Shown: positions 1 to 6,794, numbered from the stretch's first letter. The stretch: 9,557 nucleotides of DNA from an uncultured Ruminococcus sp. (GCA_937942105.1 CALDFS010000085.1:1-9557), one strand, 5' to 3'. Notes: a model not told the origin generated them from the sequence alone. Translations and numbers: made by a program.

Positions 1-1298
1 TTTTTCTTCAGATTTCCGGTGGCGGGGCCGTCAAGGAGCGTTCCCTCCCCGGTAAAGCGGGAACCATGGCAGGGGCAGTCCCAAGTATGCTCCTGCCCGT
101 TCCATTTCAGCGCGCAGCCAAGGTGGGGGCATCTTTTTGCGGTCGGAGTCAGCAGATTCACCGCCGCCTCGAAGCTGTTTGCTAAAAGCTGGGGTCTTAA
201 AATGCTCCTTGACGGCGAGAACAGCCCGGCATACTTGCTCTTTCCTCCCGATACCATATCGGAAAGCATAATAGCCGATAGCATCGAGCCGGTCATTCCC
301 CACTTATTAAAGCCTGTGGCAGTGTAAAGCCCGGATGTGCTCTGCGAATATCTGCCGATATACGGCATGCCGTCCAGACTCATACAGTCCTGCGCCGCCC
401 AGTGGCAGACCTCTTGAGCCTGCGGGTACTTCTCGCCTGCGATTCTTCTCAGTTCTTGATAGCTTCCGCCCTGCTTGCCGGTGCGGTGGGATCCTCCGCC
501 CAGCAAAAGCAAGTCCTTATAATTCCTAAAGGACAGCCCCGACTTGTTTTCATCGAGATACATTCCCTTAACATCAGCGGCGCTTTTCAGGGCTATCACG
601 TAGGAGCGGTGCTGATATAGCTTTAAGAAGTAGCTGCCGTGCTTGTTTATAAAAGGGAAGTGGGTGCAGACGATTACCTTGTCCGCGCGTATCTTACCCT
701 TTTCGGTGATGGCGGTTTTGCCCCTCATTTCCCGAACAAAGGTGTTTTCATATATGTTCAAATCCTTTGCTATCTGCGCGATGAATTGCAGGGGATTGAA
801 CTGCGCCTGATTGCGGACCTTCACCGCGCACTCGGTGTATATCGGCAAAGGGAGCTGGGCGGCATACTCCGCCTTGCAGCCGATTGCTTTCATGGCTTCA
901 AGCTCGCGCTCGATTTTGTCGGGGCTGGTGGTTGTGTAAACGTAGTTGTCCTTTCGTTCAAAGCCGCACTCATGTTCCTGCGCCAGCGCGCATAGCTTCT
1001 CAAAAGCTTCTTTGTTGGCAAGATAATACCCCTGAGCCGCGTTTTTGCCGAGGGATTTTAAAAGCTTATCATATATAAGCCCATGCTGATAGGTTATTTT
1101 CGCGGTGGTGTTGCCGGTAGTCCCGCCGCAGATTTTGTCTTTCTCGACTAAAATATAATTAGCTCCCAGCCTGTCAAGCAGATACGCCGTCAGAATTCCC
1201 GCCATTCCTCCGCCTATTATAAGCACGTCGCACCTTTTGTCGCCCTCAAGCCGCTTAAAGCTCGGCATAGAGGAGGTTTCCCGCCAGATTGATGACAT
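1..1298 (-). CDS. FAD-dependent oxidoreductase with C-terminal Rieske [2Fe-2S] domain (partial, C-terminus beyond window)
   Basis: The frame is open for 432 codons from ATG (1298-1296) to the left edge, with no stop in the window. The N-terminus has a dinucleotide-binding fold: residues near 24-33 read CDVLIIGGGMAG, followed by an acidic strand end (LVEKD), as in DadA/glycine-oxidase-like FAD enzymes. A GMPYIGR segment and a TGFNKWGMTGS segment near the end of the FAD domain are typical of this family. The C-terminal part carries both Rieske cluster boxes: CPHLGC at 390-395 and CPCHGS at 408-413. The cluster ligands would be C390, H392, C408 and H411, and C395/C410 could form the disulfide seen in classical Rieske proteins. 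The arrangement matches the Bacillus YhfW-type family of about 500 aa, so roughly 60-80 residues are missing. The substrate is unknown; a cytosolic redox role is inferred. The start is preceded by GAAAGGG about 12 bases upstream. A terminator at 1375-1407 separates it from the gene before it, so it probably has its own promoter, but I see no convincing one in the 76-bp gap. Confidence 0.9.
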   Translation of the reverse strand, partial: MSSIWRETSSMPSFKRLEGDKRCDVLIIGGGMAGILTAYLLDRLGANYILVEKDKICGGTTGNTTAKITYQHGLIYDKLLKSLGKNAAQGYYLANKEAFEKLCALAQEHECGFERKDNYVYTTTSPDKIERELEAMKAIGCKAEYAAQLPLPIYTECAVKVRNQAQFNPLQFIAQIAKDLNIYENTFVREMRGKTAITEKGKIRADKVIVCTHFPFINKHGSYFLKLYQHRSYVIALKSAADVKGMYLDENKSGLSFRNYKDLLLLGGGSHRTGKQGGSYQELRRIAGEKYPQAQEVCHWAAQDCMSLDGMPYIGRYSQSTSGLYTATGFNKWGMTGSMLSAIMLSDMVSGGKSKYAGLFSPSRSILRPQLLANSFEAAVNLLTPTAKRCPHLGCALKWNGQEHTWDCPCHGSRFTGEGTLLDGPATGNLKK

Positions 1299-1374
1299 TT
1301 TCAGCCCGCCCTTTCAATGTGTTTTTATCAGAATTATTGTGCCATGATTTGGGCGGGATATACGCTTCTGGCGC

Positions 1375-1407
1375 AAAAAATCCCCATGCCGATCAGTCGG
1401 GCATGGG
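1375..1407 (-). terminator. Intrinsic terminator of the GyrI-like gene
   Basis: Read on the minus strand, an 8-bp perfect stem (CCCATGCC / GGCATGGG, 1400-1407 with 1383-1390) encloses a 9-nt loop. After GA it is followed by six T (1380-1375). It lies 30 bases after the stop of the gene at 1437-2069 and before the start of the oxidoreductase gene. Confidence 0.9.
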
Positions 1408-1436
1408 AATTATATGAAAAAAATATTGGAATGCTT

Positions 1437-2069
1437 TCAAACCTTCCTAATTGGATGCCGAATCACGGTTTTAAGCCCTTCCGGCTTTGCCCTCCTCGGG
1501 TCGGAAAGGTATATTTCATGATGGCGGCGTTCGTCGGAAAAATCGTTTACATAGCCGTTTTGTGCGATGTAATCATCCATCATGGCGACGGTTTCCGGCT
1601 CGCTGTCGTAGCTTCCTATATGCATGATTTGAACGCACAATCCCTCTTCAAGAGTGTAAAATTCCGCCTCGGAGAAATCCTTTCCTTTTTTGCGCTGAGC
1701 AGTCTCAACCGCCCAGTCAAAGTCTGCTTTTGTGACGAAATCCGGCAGGCGGATAACCGATATCCACTCAAAGCCCGATTTGTCGGAGTAATCTATAGCT
1801 CCGCCGCCGCTCTGTCTCCAAAAGCCATCCAGCTGCGGGACAAAGTAATCAAAATACCCCTCAATCCGCTTGTCGGTCATTTTACTCATCTTTATCGTGA
1901 AGGAAAGGGCGTAAAGCGTTTCAATGGCGCGCTTATATGCTCCGCCTTCGACATTCGGGTCGCCCTCGCCGCGAACGGCTATGAAGTTCATCTTGGGTAT
2001 AGTCACTATCGATGGCTTTTTGCCTGGCAGATAGAATTCCTTGTATTCCTTTTTGAAGTCGAACGGCAT
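1437..2069 (-). CDS. GyrI-like small-molecule-binding domain protein
   Basis: This 210-aa protein belongs to the GyrI-like (SOUL/SBM-fold) ligand-binding family, in the stand-alone subgroup exemplified by Listeria Lin2189. Diagnostic parts are the N-terminal FKKEYKEFYLP, the strand IPKMNFIAVRGEGDPN at 24-39, the ALSFTIKM segment at 54-61 and the C-terminal HHEIYLSDPRR...PEGLKTVIRHPI at 183-207. These proteins bind hydrophobic small molecules in a cleft between two repeats. Some members of this subgroup have been reported to hydrolyse cyclopropanoid toxins, with conserved acidic residues in the cleft. Whether this one is an enzyme or a binding protein cannot be told from sequence alone. No DNA-binding domain is present. 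It starts 5 bases after the stop of the CDP-alcohol phosphatidyltransferase gene, and its ribosome site (AAGAAAGGA) overlaps that stop, so the two are co-transcribed and probably translationally coupled. Confidence 0.88.
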   Translation of the reverse strand: MPFDFKKEYKEFYLPGKKPSIVTIPKMNFIAVRGEGDPNVEGGAYKRAIETLYALSFTIKMSKMTDKRIEGYFDYFVPQLDGFWRQSGGGAIDYSDKSGFEWISVIRLPDFVTKADFDWAVETAQRKKGKDFSEAEFYTLEEGLCVQIMHIGSYDSEPETVAMMDDYIAQNGYVNDFSDERRHHEIYLSDPRRAKPEGLKTVIRHPIRKV

Positions 2070-2074
2070 GGCTG

Positions 2075-2668
2075 TTATCCTTTCTTGGCTGGGTTATTTT
2101 CCCTCTTGAAGAAATACTTGCGCTCGGGGGAGTATTTTTTCGAGGTGATGTGTATAAAAAGCTCCTCAACCGAGCTTACTCCTGCAACTGTCACCGCCGC
2201 CCAGCAGTAGGGTATAGCCGCCGGTGTAGTTATAACATAGGCGATAAAGAACACCATCAGTCCGGTAAGCTTGTTCAGATATGTATGCACTGCGGCGAAT
2301 CTTCCGAATTTAAGATATGCGGTAAGATATGATAGTGCGCGGACTGCAAGCACGGTATAAAGGGTGTACCAGATGGCGTTTGGCAGAACTTCGGTAAGGG
2401 TGGGGAATATCCTTATTGCAAGACAGCTGTAAAATGTAAGGTCGGATATGCTGTCGAGGCGCGACCCAAGCTCGCTTTCGGTGTGGGTTTTTCGGGCAAT
2501 GTAACCGTCCAGCGCATCGGTGACGCCGGTAAGGGTGTAAATTATGTAAAACGCCGCCGTAAACGGAGTGATGAGTAAAAGCACCGCCGAGCCGATTATC
2601 CGAGCCACGGTAAGCAGGTTTGGCACTGTTATTATTTTTTGAGTATTATTTGTGTTTTTATTTTTCAT
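2075..2668 (-). CDS. CDP-alcohol phosphatidyltransferase family membrane protein
   Basis: This is a 197-aa integral membrane enzyme of the family that moves a phosphatidyl group from CDP-diacylglycerol to an alcohol (phosphatidylglycerophosphate, cardiolipin or phosphatidylinositol-type lipid synthesis). The signature DxxDGxxAR(8x)GxxxDxxxD is complete: D51, D54, G55, A58, R59, G68, D72 and D76. It is preceded by the usual VPNLLTVARI helix start. Several hydrophobic segments follow, as expected for about six membrane helices. The acceptor alcohol cannot be assigned; the length is close to PgsA, but this may be a second, accessory copy. I chose the ATG at 2668 because GGAAG lies 8 bases upstream; an in-frame TTG at 2683 would add five residues but would overlap that ribosome site. 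It is followed by the GyrI-like gene with a 5-base gap and preceded at 59 bases by the suppressor-of-fused domain gene. Confidence 0.9.
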   Translation of the reverse strand: MKNKNTNNTQKIITVPNLLTVARIIGSAVLLLITPFTAAFYIIYTLTGVTDALDGYIARKTHTESELGSRLDSISDLTFYSCLAIRIFPTLTEVLPNAIWYTLYTVLAVRALSYLTAYLKFGRFAAVHTYLNKLTGLMVFFIAYVITTPAAIPYCWAAVTVAGVSSVEELFIHITSKKYSPERKYFFKRENNPAKKG

Positions 2669-2701
2669 TCGGTCAACTTCCAATAGGTAACATTATGTCA
2701 A

Positions 2702-2731
2702 AATATGCTTGGTATGCGCATCGTCCGTCAA
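2702..2731 (-). promoter_or_regulatory. Possible internal promoter for the CDP-alcohol transferase / GyrI-like pair
   Basis: On the minus strand there is a -35 TTGACG (2731-2726), an 18-bp spacer and a -10 CATATT (2707-2702), about 35 bases before the ATG at 2668. The -35 box overlaps the stop codon of the SUFU-domain gene. The -10 is imperfect, so the pair may instead be read from the SUFU-gene promoter; no terminator lies between them. An ATGCGCAT palindrome sits in the spacer. Confidence 0.4.
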
Positions 2732-3330
2732 AAACTATCGGTACGCTTCCTTTGACAGAGAAAATGTGGGGCATTGTCATCCGGGAAAAGATACTCTCTG
2801 AATTCATTCGGACCGATTTCCAAAAGAGTATCCATTTCAGCTCTGTTTATAAGAATCACCATCAGGCAGATGGCTGTTTTGAACATTCCCAGCTTGCAGC
2901 GAAGAATTCCGGTATCCTCTATTATCTGAGGGAAATCGATATAGGCTCCGACCATTTCCTCGTTATCCTTGGGCTTCCATTCTATACTGTGTCCAAAGCT
3001 GACAGCGCACTTTGACGTTTGCGGATAGACGGATATTTCAATCAGGTTTGAATAATACCATGCCGCAACTTTGGGGTCGTTCATATCCTCTTGGGGGTCT
3101 ATCATCATGATATACTCGTTGCGGTCACCAAGATTGTTTGCCGGCTGGGGCATCTTATAATCGCTTGCACCCATGCTGACAAGCTTCCAAAACGGGTATT
3201 TTTCATTTGGCTTATAAAGCAGAGCGTCGATATGGGGAGACATCACTATTGGGTGAATTACAACGCTATCGCTTTGCTCAAAGTATTTGTCAAAATGCTC
3301 GGTAAGGCGTTCCATTTCCTTGGTATTCAT
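2728..3330 (-). CDS. Suppressor-of-fused (SUFU) domain protein
   Basis: This 200-aa protein is made almost entirely of one SUFU domain (Pfam SUFU family). Recognisable family segments are YPFWKLVSMGASDYKMP (45-61), RNEYIMMIDP (70-79), WYYSNLIEISVYPQ (91-104), GHSIEW (113-118), CKLG (145-148) and the C-terminal LLEIGPNEFREYLFP (169-183). In animals SUFU binds Gli factors. Bacterial members are small soluble proteins of mostly unknown role, and some are found as immunity proteins beside polymorphic toxins. No toxin gene is seen here. The ATG at 3330 has AGGAG eight bases upstream and a strong promoter 36-64 bases upstream. It probably heads a transcript that continues into the CDP-alcohol transferase and GyrI-like genes, since no terminator follows it. 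Confidence 0.9.
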   Translation of the reverse strand: MNTKEMERLTEHFDKYFEQSDSVVIHPIVMSPHIDALLYKPNEKYPFWKLVSMGASDYKMPQPANNLGDRNEYIMMIDPQEDMNDPKVAAWYYSNLIEISVYPQTSKCAVSFGHSIEWKPKDNEEMVGAYIDFPQIIEDTGILRCKLGMFKTAICLMVILINRAEMDTLLEIGPNEFREYLFPDDNAPHFLCQRKRTDSF

Positions 3331-3365
3331 ATCCTATGCTCCTGCTCTATAATAATGATATCTAC

Positions 3366-3394
3366 ATTGTACACTCTTTCCCGAAAAAAGTCAA
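3366..3394 (-). promoter_or_regulatory. SigA-type promoter of the SUFU-domain gene
   Basis: A minus-strand -35 TTGACT (3394-3389), a spacer of exactly 17 bp and a -10 TACAAT (3371-3366) predict a transcript start near 3359. That gives a leader of about 28 nt before the ATG at 3330. Confidence 0.88.
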
Positions 3395-3410
3395 TAACGC
3401 TTGCAAATAC

Positions 3411-3446
3411 AAAAAATCGGCGGCGCAAAAAGGATAAAGCGCCGCC
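3411..3446 (-). terminator. Intrinsic terminator of the CarD-family gene
   Basis: On the minus strand, GGCGGCGC / GCGCCGCC forms a perfect 8-bp GC stem (3446-3439 with 3426-3419) around a 12-nt AT-rich loop. It is followed after GA by six T (3416-3411). It lies 30 bases after the carD-like stop and just before the -35 box of the next gene. Confidence 0.95.
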
Positions 3447-3476
3447 TTGTGTGATATTTATTAATTTCAATGGCTG

Positions 3477-3974
3477 TCAAACACAGTTCTTCTCAATATA
3501 CCCCTTGACCTGATTCGGAGCGATGCCCAAAGCAAAGCCCAGCTCGCCGTAAAGGATATCCTGAGCCATTTTGAAATACTTTGCGTCAACCGCAGGAAGA
3601 TTCTTTTTCAGCAGCACAAGCCTGCGTTGTTTTTCAAAGATGTGCCGGATAACGCTGATCAGCTTTTCATATTCATATGTACGCACAAGTTCCTTATAGA
3701 ACGCCGCCGCAAGCTTGGAATCACGCGGAACATCAAGCTCGGAGCTTATATCCTTAATGTGCTTAACAAGCTCCTGCGCCTGTTCCTTGGTTATCACCCT
3801 TCGCATGATGATGCTTGAATCGGTCGGCGTGTATATTCTGCCGCTCTTGTAAACAGGCACAAGGGTATAGTATTCCTTTTCCCTGTCAAGCCCCGTTATA
3901 TCCTTTCTGCCAATGTCTTCAATTCTGCAAACGCCTTCACTGCCATAAACAACGTAATCGTTTACACTAAACAC
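3477..3974 (-). CDS. CarD-family transcriptional regulator
   Basis: This 165-aa protein has the CarD/CdnL architecture. The N-terminal RNA-polymerase interaction domain (about 1-60) opens with MFSVNDYVVYGSEGVCRI, runs through YYTLVPVYKSGRIYTPTD and ends IIMRRVITKEQA. The C-terminal helical domain (about 62-165) would contact upstream DNA at the open complex. Family members bind the RNA polymerase beta subunit and stabilise open complexes rather than acting at specific operators; many clostridial genomes carry several copies. The start is a GTG (3974-3972) with AAGGGG seven bases upstream. It has its own extended -10 promoter, a long leader and a terminator, so it forms an independent unit. 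Confidence 0.93.
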   Translation of the reverse strand: MFSVNDYVVYGSEGVCRIEDIGRKDITGLDREKEYYTLVPVYKSGRIYTPTDSSIIMRRVITKEQAQELVKHIKDISSELDVPRDSKLAAAFYKELVRTYEYEKLISVIRHIFEKQRRLVLLKKNLPAVDAKYFKMAQDILYGELGFALGIAPNQVKGYIEKNCV

Positions 3975-4081
3975 CTGTTTTCCCCTTCTGTTCTCATAAA
4001 ATACAAAGGGTCACAAATCAGAGATGATTCGCAAACCCACGTCTCTCATAAATAGCCGCAATTATTGCACATTAACTATTT
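3975..4081 (-). promoter_or_regulatory. Long 5' leader of the CarD-family gene
   Basis: The predicted start near 4081 leaves about 107 nt before the GTG. Within it are a GCAA-TTA-TTGC dyad (4058-4068), an AGAGA/TCTCT arm pair (about 4019-4046) and a 9-base direct repeat TTTATGAGA (4052-4044 and 4000-3992). None matches a riboswitch that I recognise; the leader may still be regulatory. Confidence 0.35.
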
Positions 4082-4087
4082 AAATAT

Positions 4088-4116
4088 ATTATAGCACTTT
4101 ATTTAAAATAATGTAA
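4088..4116 (-). promoter_or_regulatory. Extended -10 promoter of the CarD-family gene
   Basis: A minus-strand -35 TTACAT (4116-4111), a 17-bp spacer ending in TGC, and a perfect TATAAT (4093-4088) give an extended TGn -10 element. The surrounding DNA is strongly AT-rich. Confidence 0.88.
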
Positions 4117-4146
4117 GGGGGTTTTATCTTTTTTTACAAAATCGCT

Positions 4147-4185
4147 GTTTTCAACAATTCTTAGCCAAGCGTTCTTGTTGAAAAC
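4147..4185 (-). repeat. Perfect 11-bp inverted repeat between ldhA and the carD-like gene
   Basis: GTTTTCAACAA (4147-4157) and TTGTTGAAAAC (4175-4185) are exact reverse complements separated by 17 bases. It starts about 20 bases after the ldhA stop, so it may end that transcript. It lacks an immediate T-run (the minus-strand continuation is AGCGATTTTGT), which makes it a poor standard terminator. It could also be a protein-binding dyad or an mRNA 3'-end stem. Confidence 0.6.
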
Positions 4186-4204
4186 GTCCACACTTTGATT
4201 TTGA

Positions 4205-5194
4205 TTAAATTACAGTATTTTCTTTTATTATCCTTCCTTCCATAAACGCCGCAGCATTCTCTAAAGTGGTATTGGCGATTGCTTCCATTGCTTCGACCGT
4301 AAGAAAGCCCTGATGCGAGGTTACAATAACATTCGGAAAGGATAAAAGCCTTGCCGTAACCGAGCTTTGAAGTATATCGTCCTCGCGGTTTTCAAAGACG
4401 TTCGGCGTCTCCTCCTCGTATACGTCCAGTCCCACCCCGCTGAACCTGTGCGAGCGAATGCCCTTAATAAGGTCTTCGGTGCTGATCAGCGCCCCGCGTG
4501 AGGTATTTACAAGTATCACCCCCGGCTTCATCCTGTTTATGGCGTCAAGATTTATCATGTGATATGTCTCTTCGGTAAGCGGGCAGTGAAGGGATATAAG
4601 GTCGCTCCTTTGGTAAAGCTCATCCGGGGCGACGTATTCGATATAATCAATATCAGTGCGTGGGTATTTGTCATACGCAATGACCTTCATCCCCAAGCCG
4701 TTGCAGATTTTAGCCATAGCTGCGCCTATCCTGCCGGTGCCAACGATTCCCGCGGTCTTGCCGTTGAAGTTAAAGCCTGTTAAGCCCGCAAGGCTGAAAT
4801 TATTCTCCCGCACACGGATATACGCCTTGTGAAGCCGACGGTTTACGGCAAATGCTAAAGCCGCAGCGTGCTCGGCAATAGCTTCCGGCGAGTACGCGGG
4901 CACGCGCATCACCCGAACGCCCTGCTCCTTTGCAGCGGATACATCAACGTTGTTGACTCCGGCACATCTCATAAGAATAAGCTTTACGCCGAAGGCTTTC
5001 AGGCTTTTTATGATGTCCGAGCCAACCTCGGAAGCCACAAACAGGCATACCGCGTCATACCCTTGCGCTAAGCGGACGGTCTGTGCGCTCAAATCTGGTT
5101 GGATGTAATCTATTTCAATGCCGGGAAAATCGGCTAAAAGGCTGTTGAAGGATGCTTCATCGTAGGGCTTGGAATCATAAAAAAGGATTTTCAT
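4205..5194 (-). CDS. ldhA: NAD-dependent D-lactate dehydrogenase (2-hydroxyacid dehydrogenase family)
   Basis: This 329-aa cytosolic enzyme would reduce pyruvate to D-lactate with NADH, regenerating NAD+ in fermentation. The catalytic domain contains RCAGVNNVDVSAAKEQG (76-92) and VPAYSPEAIAEHA (98-110), closely resembling E. coli LdhA. The NAD-binding motif is GTGRIG (152-157), and an acidic residue at the end of strand 2 (D175) favours NAD over NADP. The catalytic set is complete: R233 in NTSRGAL, E262 in DVYEEE and H294 in TSHQGFLT. The length matches LdhA (329 aa). The start has AGGAG six bases upstream (TAGGAGAACCCC). It is a single-gene unit behind the XRE-gene terminator at 5263-5297. 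I find no convincing promoter in the 68-bp gap and no Rex-type TTGTTAA dyad there. A related hydroxyacid dehydrogenase specificity is possible but less likely. Confidence 0.93.
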   Translation of the reverse strand: MKILFYDSKPYDEASFNSLLADFPGIEIDYIQPDLSAQTVRLAQGYDAVCLFVASEVGSDIIKSLKAFGVKLILMRCAGVNNVDVSAAKEQGVRVMRVPAYSPEAIAEHAAALAFAVNRRLHKAYIRVRENNFSLAGLTGFNFNGKTAGIVGTGRIGAAMAKICNGLGMKVIAYDKYPRTDIDYIEYVAPDELYQRSDLISLHCPLTEETYHMINLDAINRMKPGVILVNTSRGALISTEDLIKGIRSHRFSGVGLDVYEEETPNVFENREDDILQSSVTARLLSFPNVIVTSHQGFLTVEAMEAIANTTLENAAAFMEGRIIKENTVI

Positions 5195-5262
5195 GGGGTT
5201 CTCCTATACAAAAGGTATTTTCGCTATTTTTCCCTGCTTTTATGGGATTATCCGCCCAAGGC

Positions 5263-5297
5263 AAAAGAAAATCCCCCGCACTATTCATGCAGGGGAT
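5263..5297 (-). terminator. Intrinsic terminator of the XRE-repeat gene
   Basis: On the minus strand, ATCCCCTGCA / TGCGGGGGAT forms a 10-bp stem with one G-U pair (5297-5288 with 5280-5271) around a 7-nt loop. It runs straight into TTTCTTTT (5270-5263). It begins 12 bases after the stop at 5310. Confidence 0.95.
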
Positions 5298-5309
5298 GAT
5301 AGACCCGAT

Positions 5310-6779
5310 TTACTGCTTCCGGCACGCTCTTACAATCTCGCCCACGGTGTCCTCGTCGAGATATTCTATTATCGGCTTGATGGCTTTAAGACCGTTATTT
5401 TTGGCTTCCATCATTGCGATTTCACCCAGCTTGTCCTCATCAATGTATTCGGCTATCGGAATGATATTTTCAATGCCGTTCTTTTTGACTTCCTCCATTG
5501 CAATGTCTCCGAGCTTATCCTCGTCGATGTATTCGGCAATAGGGATAATCCTTTTAATGCCATACAGCTTGACCTCTTCCATGGCGATATCTCCGAGCTT
5601 GTCCTCATCGATGTATTCCGCAATTGGAATGATATTTTCAATGCCGTTGCGCTTGCCCTCTTCCATAGCGATATCTCCAAGCTTATCTTCGTCAATGTAT
5701 TCCGCAATCGGGATTATTCCTTTGATTCCGCTGCGCTTGACCTCAACCATAGCTATCTCACCGAGCATATCCTCGTCCAAGTATTCTGCAAGCGGAATTA
5801 TGCCCTTGATTCCGTTCTTTTCGACCTCTTTCATGGCAATCTCGCCCAGCATATCCTCGTCTATCGAGTAGGCTATGTTTATTATAGCCGAAATGCCCTG
5901 CTCTTCGTATAGCTTGTCGGCGAATATGCCCAAGTCCTCGTCGCTCAGATAGGGTAGGAGCCAGTCAAGGCTGTCGTCATCAGAGTCTTCACTGTCGGGG
6001 TTCTCCTTGGATGTGTCAGTATCTATATTCCATGTACCGTCTGAATTGTTATTGGGCTTGACTTTTTTGCCGTTTATGATAACTACCGGTTCATCGTTAT
6101 TTTTCGTGTAAAATTTAAAATTATCCATTTTCCCCGAAGCGATATCTGGATCCATACCGGCGGCCTTTAGCTGCTCCTCAACCGTTGACTTTACTTCGGA
6201 GGAAAACTTTTCAACGTCGGTGCCAAGCTGTTCCTGAACACTCTTTACCTGCTCCTGCGCAAGCTTTATCTGTTCCTTTGCCGCCGCCATGACTTCGGCG
6301 TTTTTCTTCCTCATATTTTCAAATTGCTTGGTTATGCCGTCAACGCTGCCAACAACTCTCTCCACCTGGTCGGGCTTCAGAATCGGGGCTGCTTCCTTTA
6401 ATTCCTCAACGCTTACCTTGTTCTCGCTTACGTACTCTTCTAACTTGCCCTCGGCGGCGCTCTCAATAAGCTCGGATTTCGCGCCTAAAATAACGTCAAT
6501 GCTGGTGCCGAAAATCTCCGCCAGCTCTGGCAGCTTTGAGATATCCGGCATCGAATTTCCTCTTTCCCAGTTGGAGACTGCCTGAAAGCTAACGTTCATT
6601 TTGTCCGCCAGCTCCAGCTGGGTCATGTTCTTAGCCTTGCGAAGCTCCGATATTTTTCTGCCTACCTTTTTCATTACAAACATTTCATTCATCCTTTCCT
6701 GTCTTGCTCTTTCGCGATTCTCCCTTGAAAACGGAAGGCTTCCGCCGGATATTCGCGTGTGGATAAAACCCTTTTTCAT
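5310..6779 (-). CDS. XRE-family DNA-binding protein with coiled coil and seven 28-residue C-terminal repeats
   Basis: This 489-aa protein has four parts. (1) An unusual N-terminal extension (1-38, MKKGFI...RERARQER) that is also encoded by the small ORF upstream. (2) A Cro/CI-type helix-turn-helix domain (about 39-100) with ISELRKAKNMTQLELADKM and the recognition region VSFQAVSNWERGNSMPD. (3) A charged, probably coiled-coil stretch (about 150-208) and a short segment with PVVIINGKKVKPN (231-243), then an acidic linker DSEDSDDDS (262-270). (4) Seven tandem 28-residue units (295-489, core IIPIAEYIDEDKLGDIAMEE), preceded by a degenerate unit at 270-294. Each unit looks like two short helices, so an alpha-solenoid binding surface is inferred. 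There is no membrane segment. I chose the ATG at 6779, not M30, M33 or M36, because the first 48 codons match the upstream copy with many synonymous changes and that copy lacks the internal Met codons. Function is unknown; it is possibly an autoregulator sensing a protein partner. Confidence 0.85.
   Translation of the reverse strand: MKKGFIHTRISGGSLPFSRENRERARQERMNEMFVMKKVGRKISELRKAKNMTQLELADKMNVSFQAVSNWERGNSMPDISKLPELAEIFGTSIDVILGAKSELIESAAEGKLEEYVSENKVSVEELKEAAPILKPDQVERVVGSVDGITKQFENMRKKNAEVMAAAKEQIKLAQEQVKSVQEQLGTDVEKFSSEVKSTVEEQLKAAGMDPDIASGKMDNFKFYTKNNDEPVVIINGKKVKPNNNSDGTWNIDTDTSKENPDSEDSDDDSLDWLLPYLSDEDLGIFADKLYEEQGISAIINIAYSIDEDMLGEIAMKEVEKNGIKGIIPLAEYLDEDMLGEIAMVEVKRSGIKGIIPIAEYIDEDKLGDIAMEEGKRNGIENIIPIAEYIDEDKLGDIAMEEVKLYGIKRIIPIAEYIDEDKLGDIAMEEVKKNGIENIIPIAEYIDEDKLGEIAMMEAKNNGLKAIKPIIEYLDEDTVGEIVRACRKQ
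5313..5897 (-). repeat. Array of seven 84-bp coding repeats
   Basis: The C-terminal 195 codons of the XRE gene consist of seven units of 28 codons; the last is one codon short. The units start at residues 295, 323, 351, 379, 407, 435 and 463. Units 3-6 are the most alike. Units 4 and 6 share GIENII where units 3 and 5 have GIKGII/GIKRII. A 23-bp stretch at 5458-5480 recurs identically at 5626-5648, exactly 168 bp apart, pointing to duplication of a two-unit block. Confidence 0.92.
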
Positions 6780-6794
6780 AGCTCAACCGCCTTT

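Noticed and set aside
1317..2210. Plus-strand open frame of 297 codons
   Set aside because: It is antisense to the GyrI-like gene and the end of the CDP-alcohol transferase gene, both well-supported families, and crosses a terminator.
2681..2683. TTG start for the CDP-alcohol transferase gene
   Set aside because: It overlaps the GGAAG ribosome site that is properly spaced for the ATG at 2668.
4147..4185. Rex (redox repressor) operator near ldhA
   Set aside because: The arms contain TTGTTGA-like halves, but they are 17 bases apart, not the compact TTGTTAA-N4-TTAACAA dyad, and they lie downstream of ldhA.
5313..5897. Regular repeats considered as a CRISPR array
   Set aside because: The 84-bp units are contiguous, in frame and coding, with no unique spacers.
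5152..5912. Two plus-strand open frames of about 239 codons with repetitive protein sequence
   Set aside because: They are antisense to the 84-bp repeat array, which keeps all frames open by periodicity. The minus-strand gene has the HTH, ribosome site and terminator.
6669..6692. Internal start codons M30, M33 or M36 for the XRE gene
   Set aside because: AGGAAAGG lies near M30/M33, but the 48-codon conservation with the upstream copy, which lacks these Met codons, supports the start at 6779. Internal initiation is not excluded.
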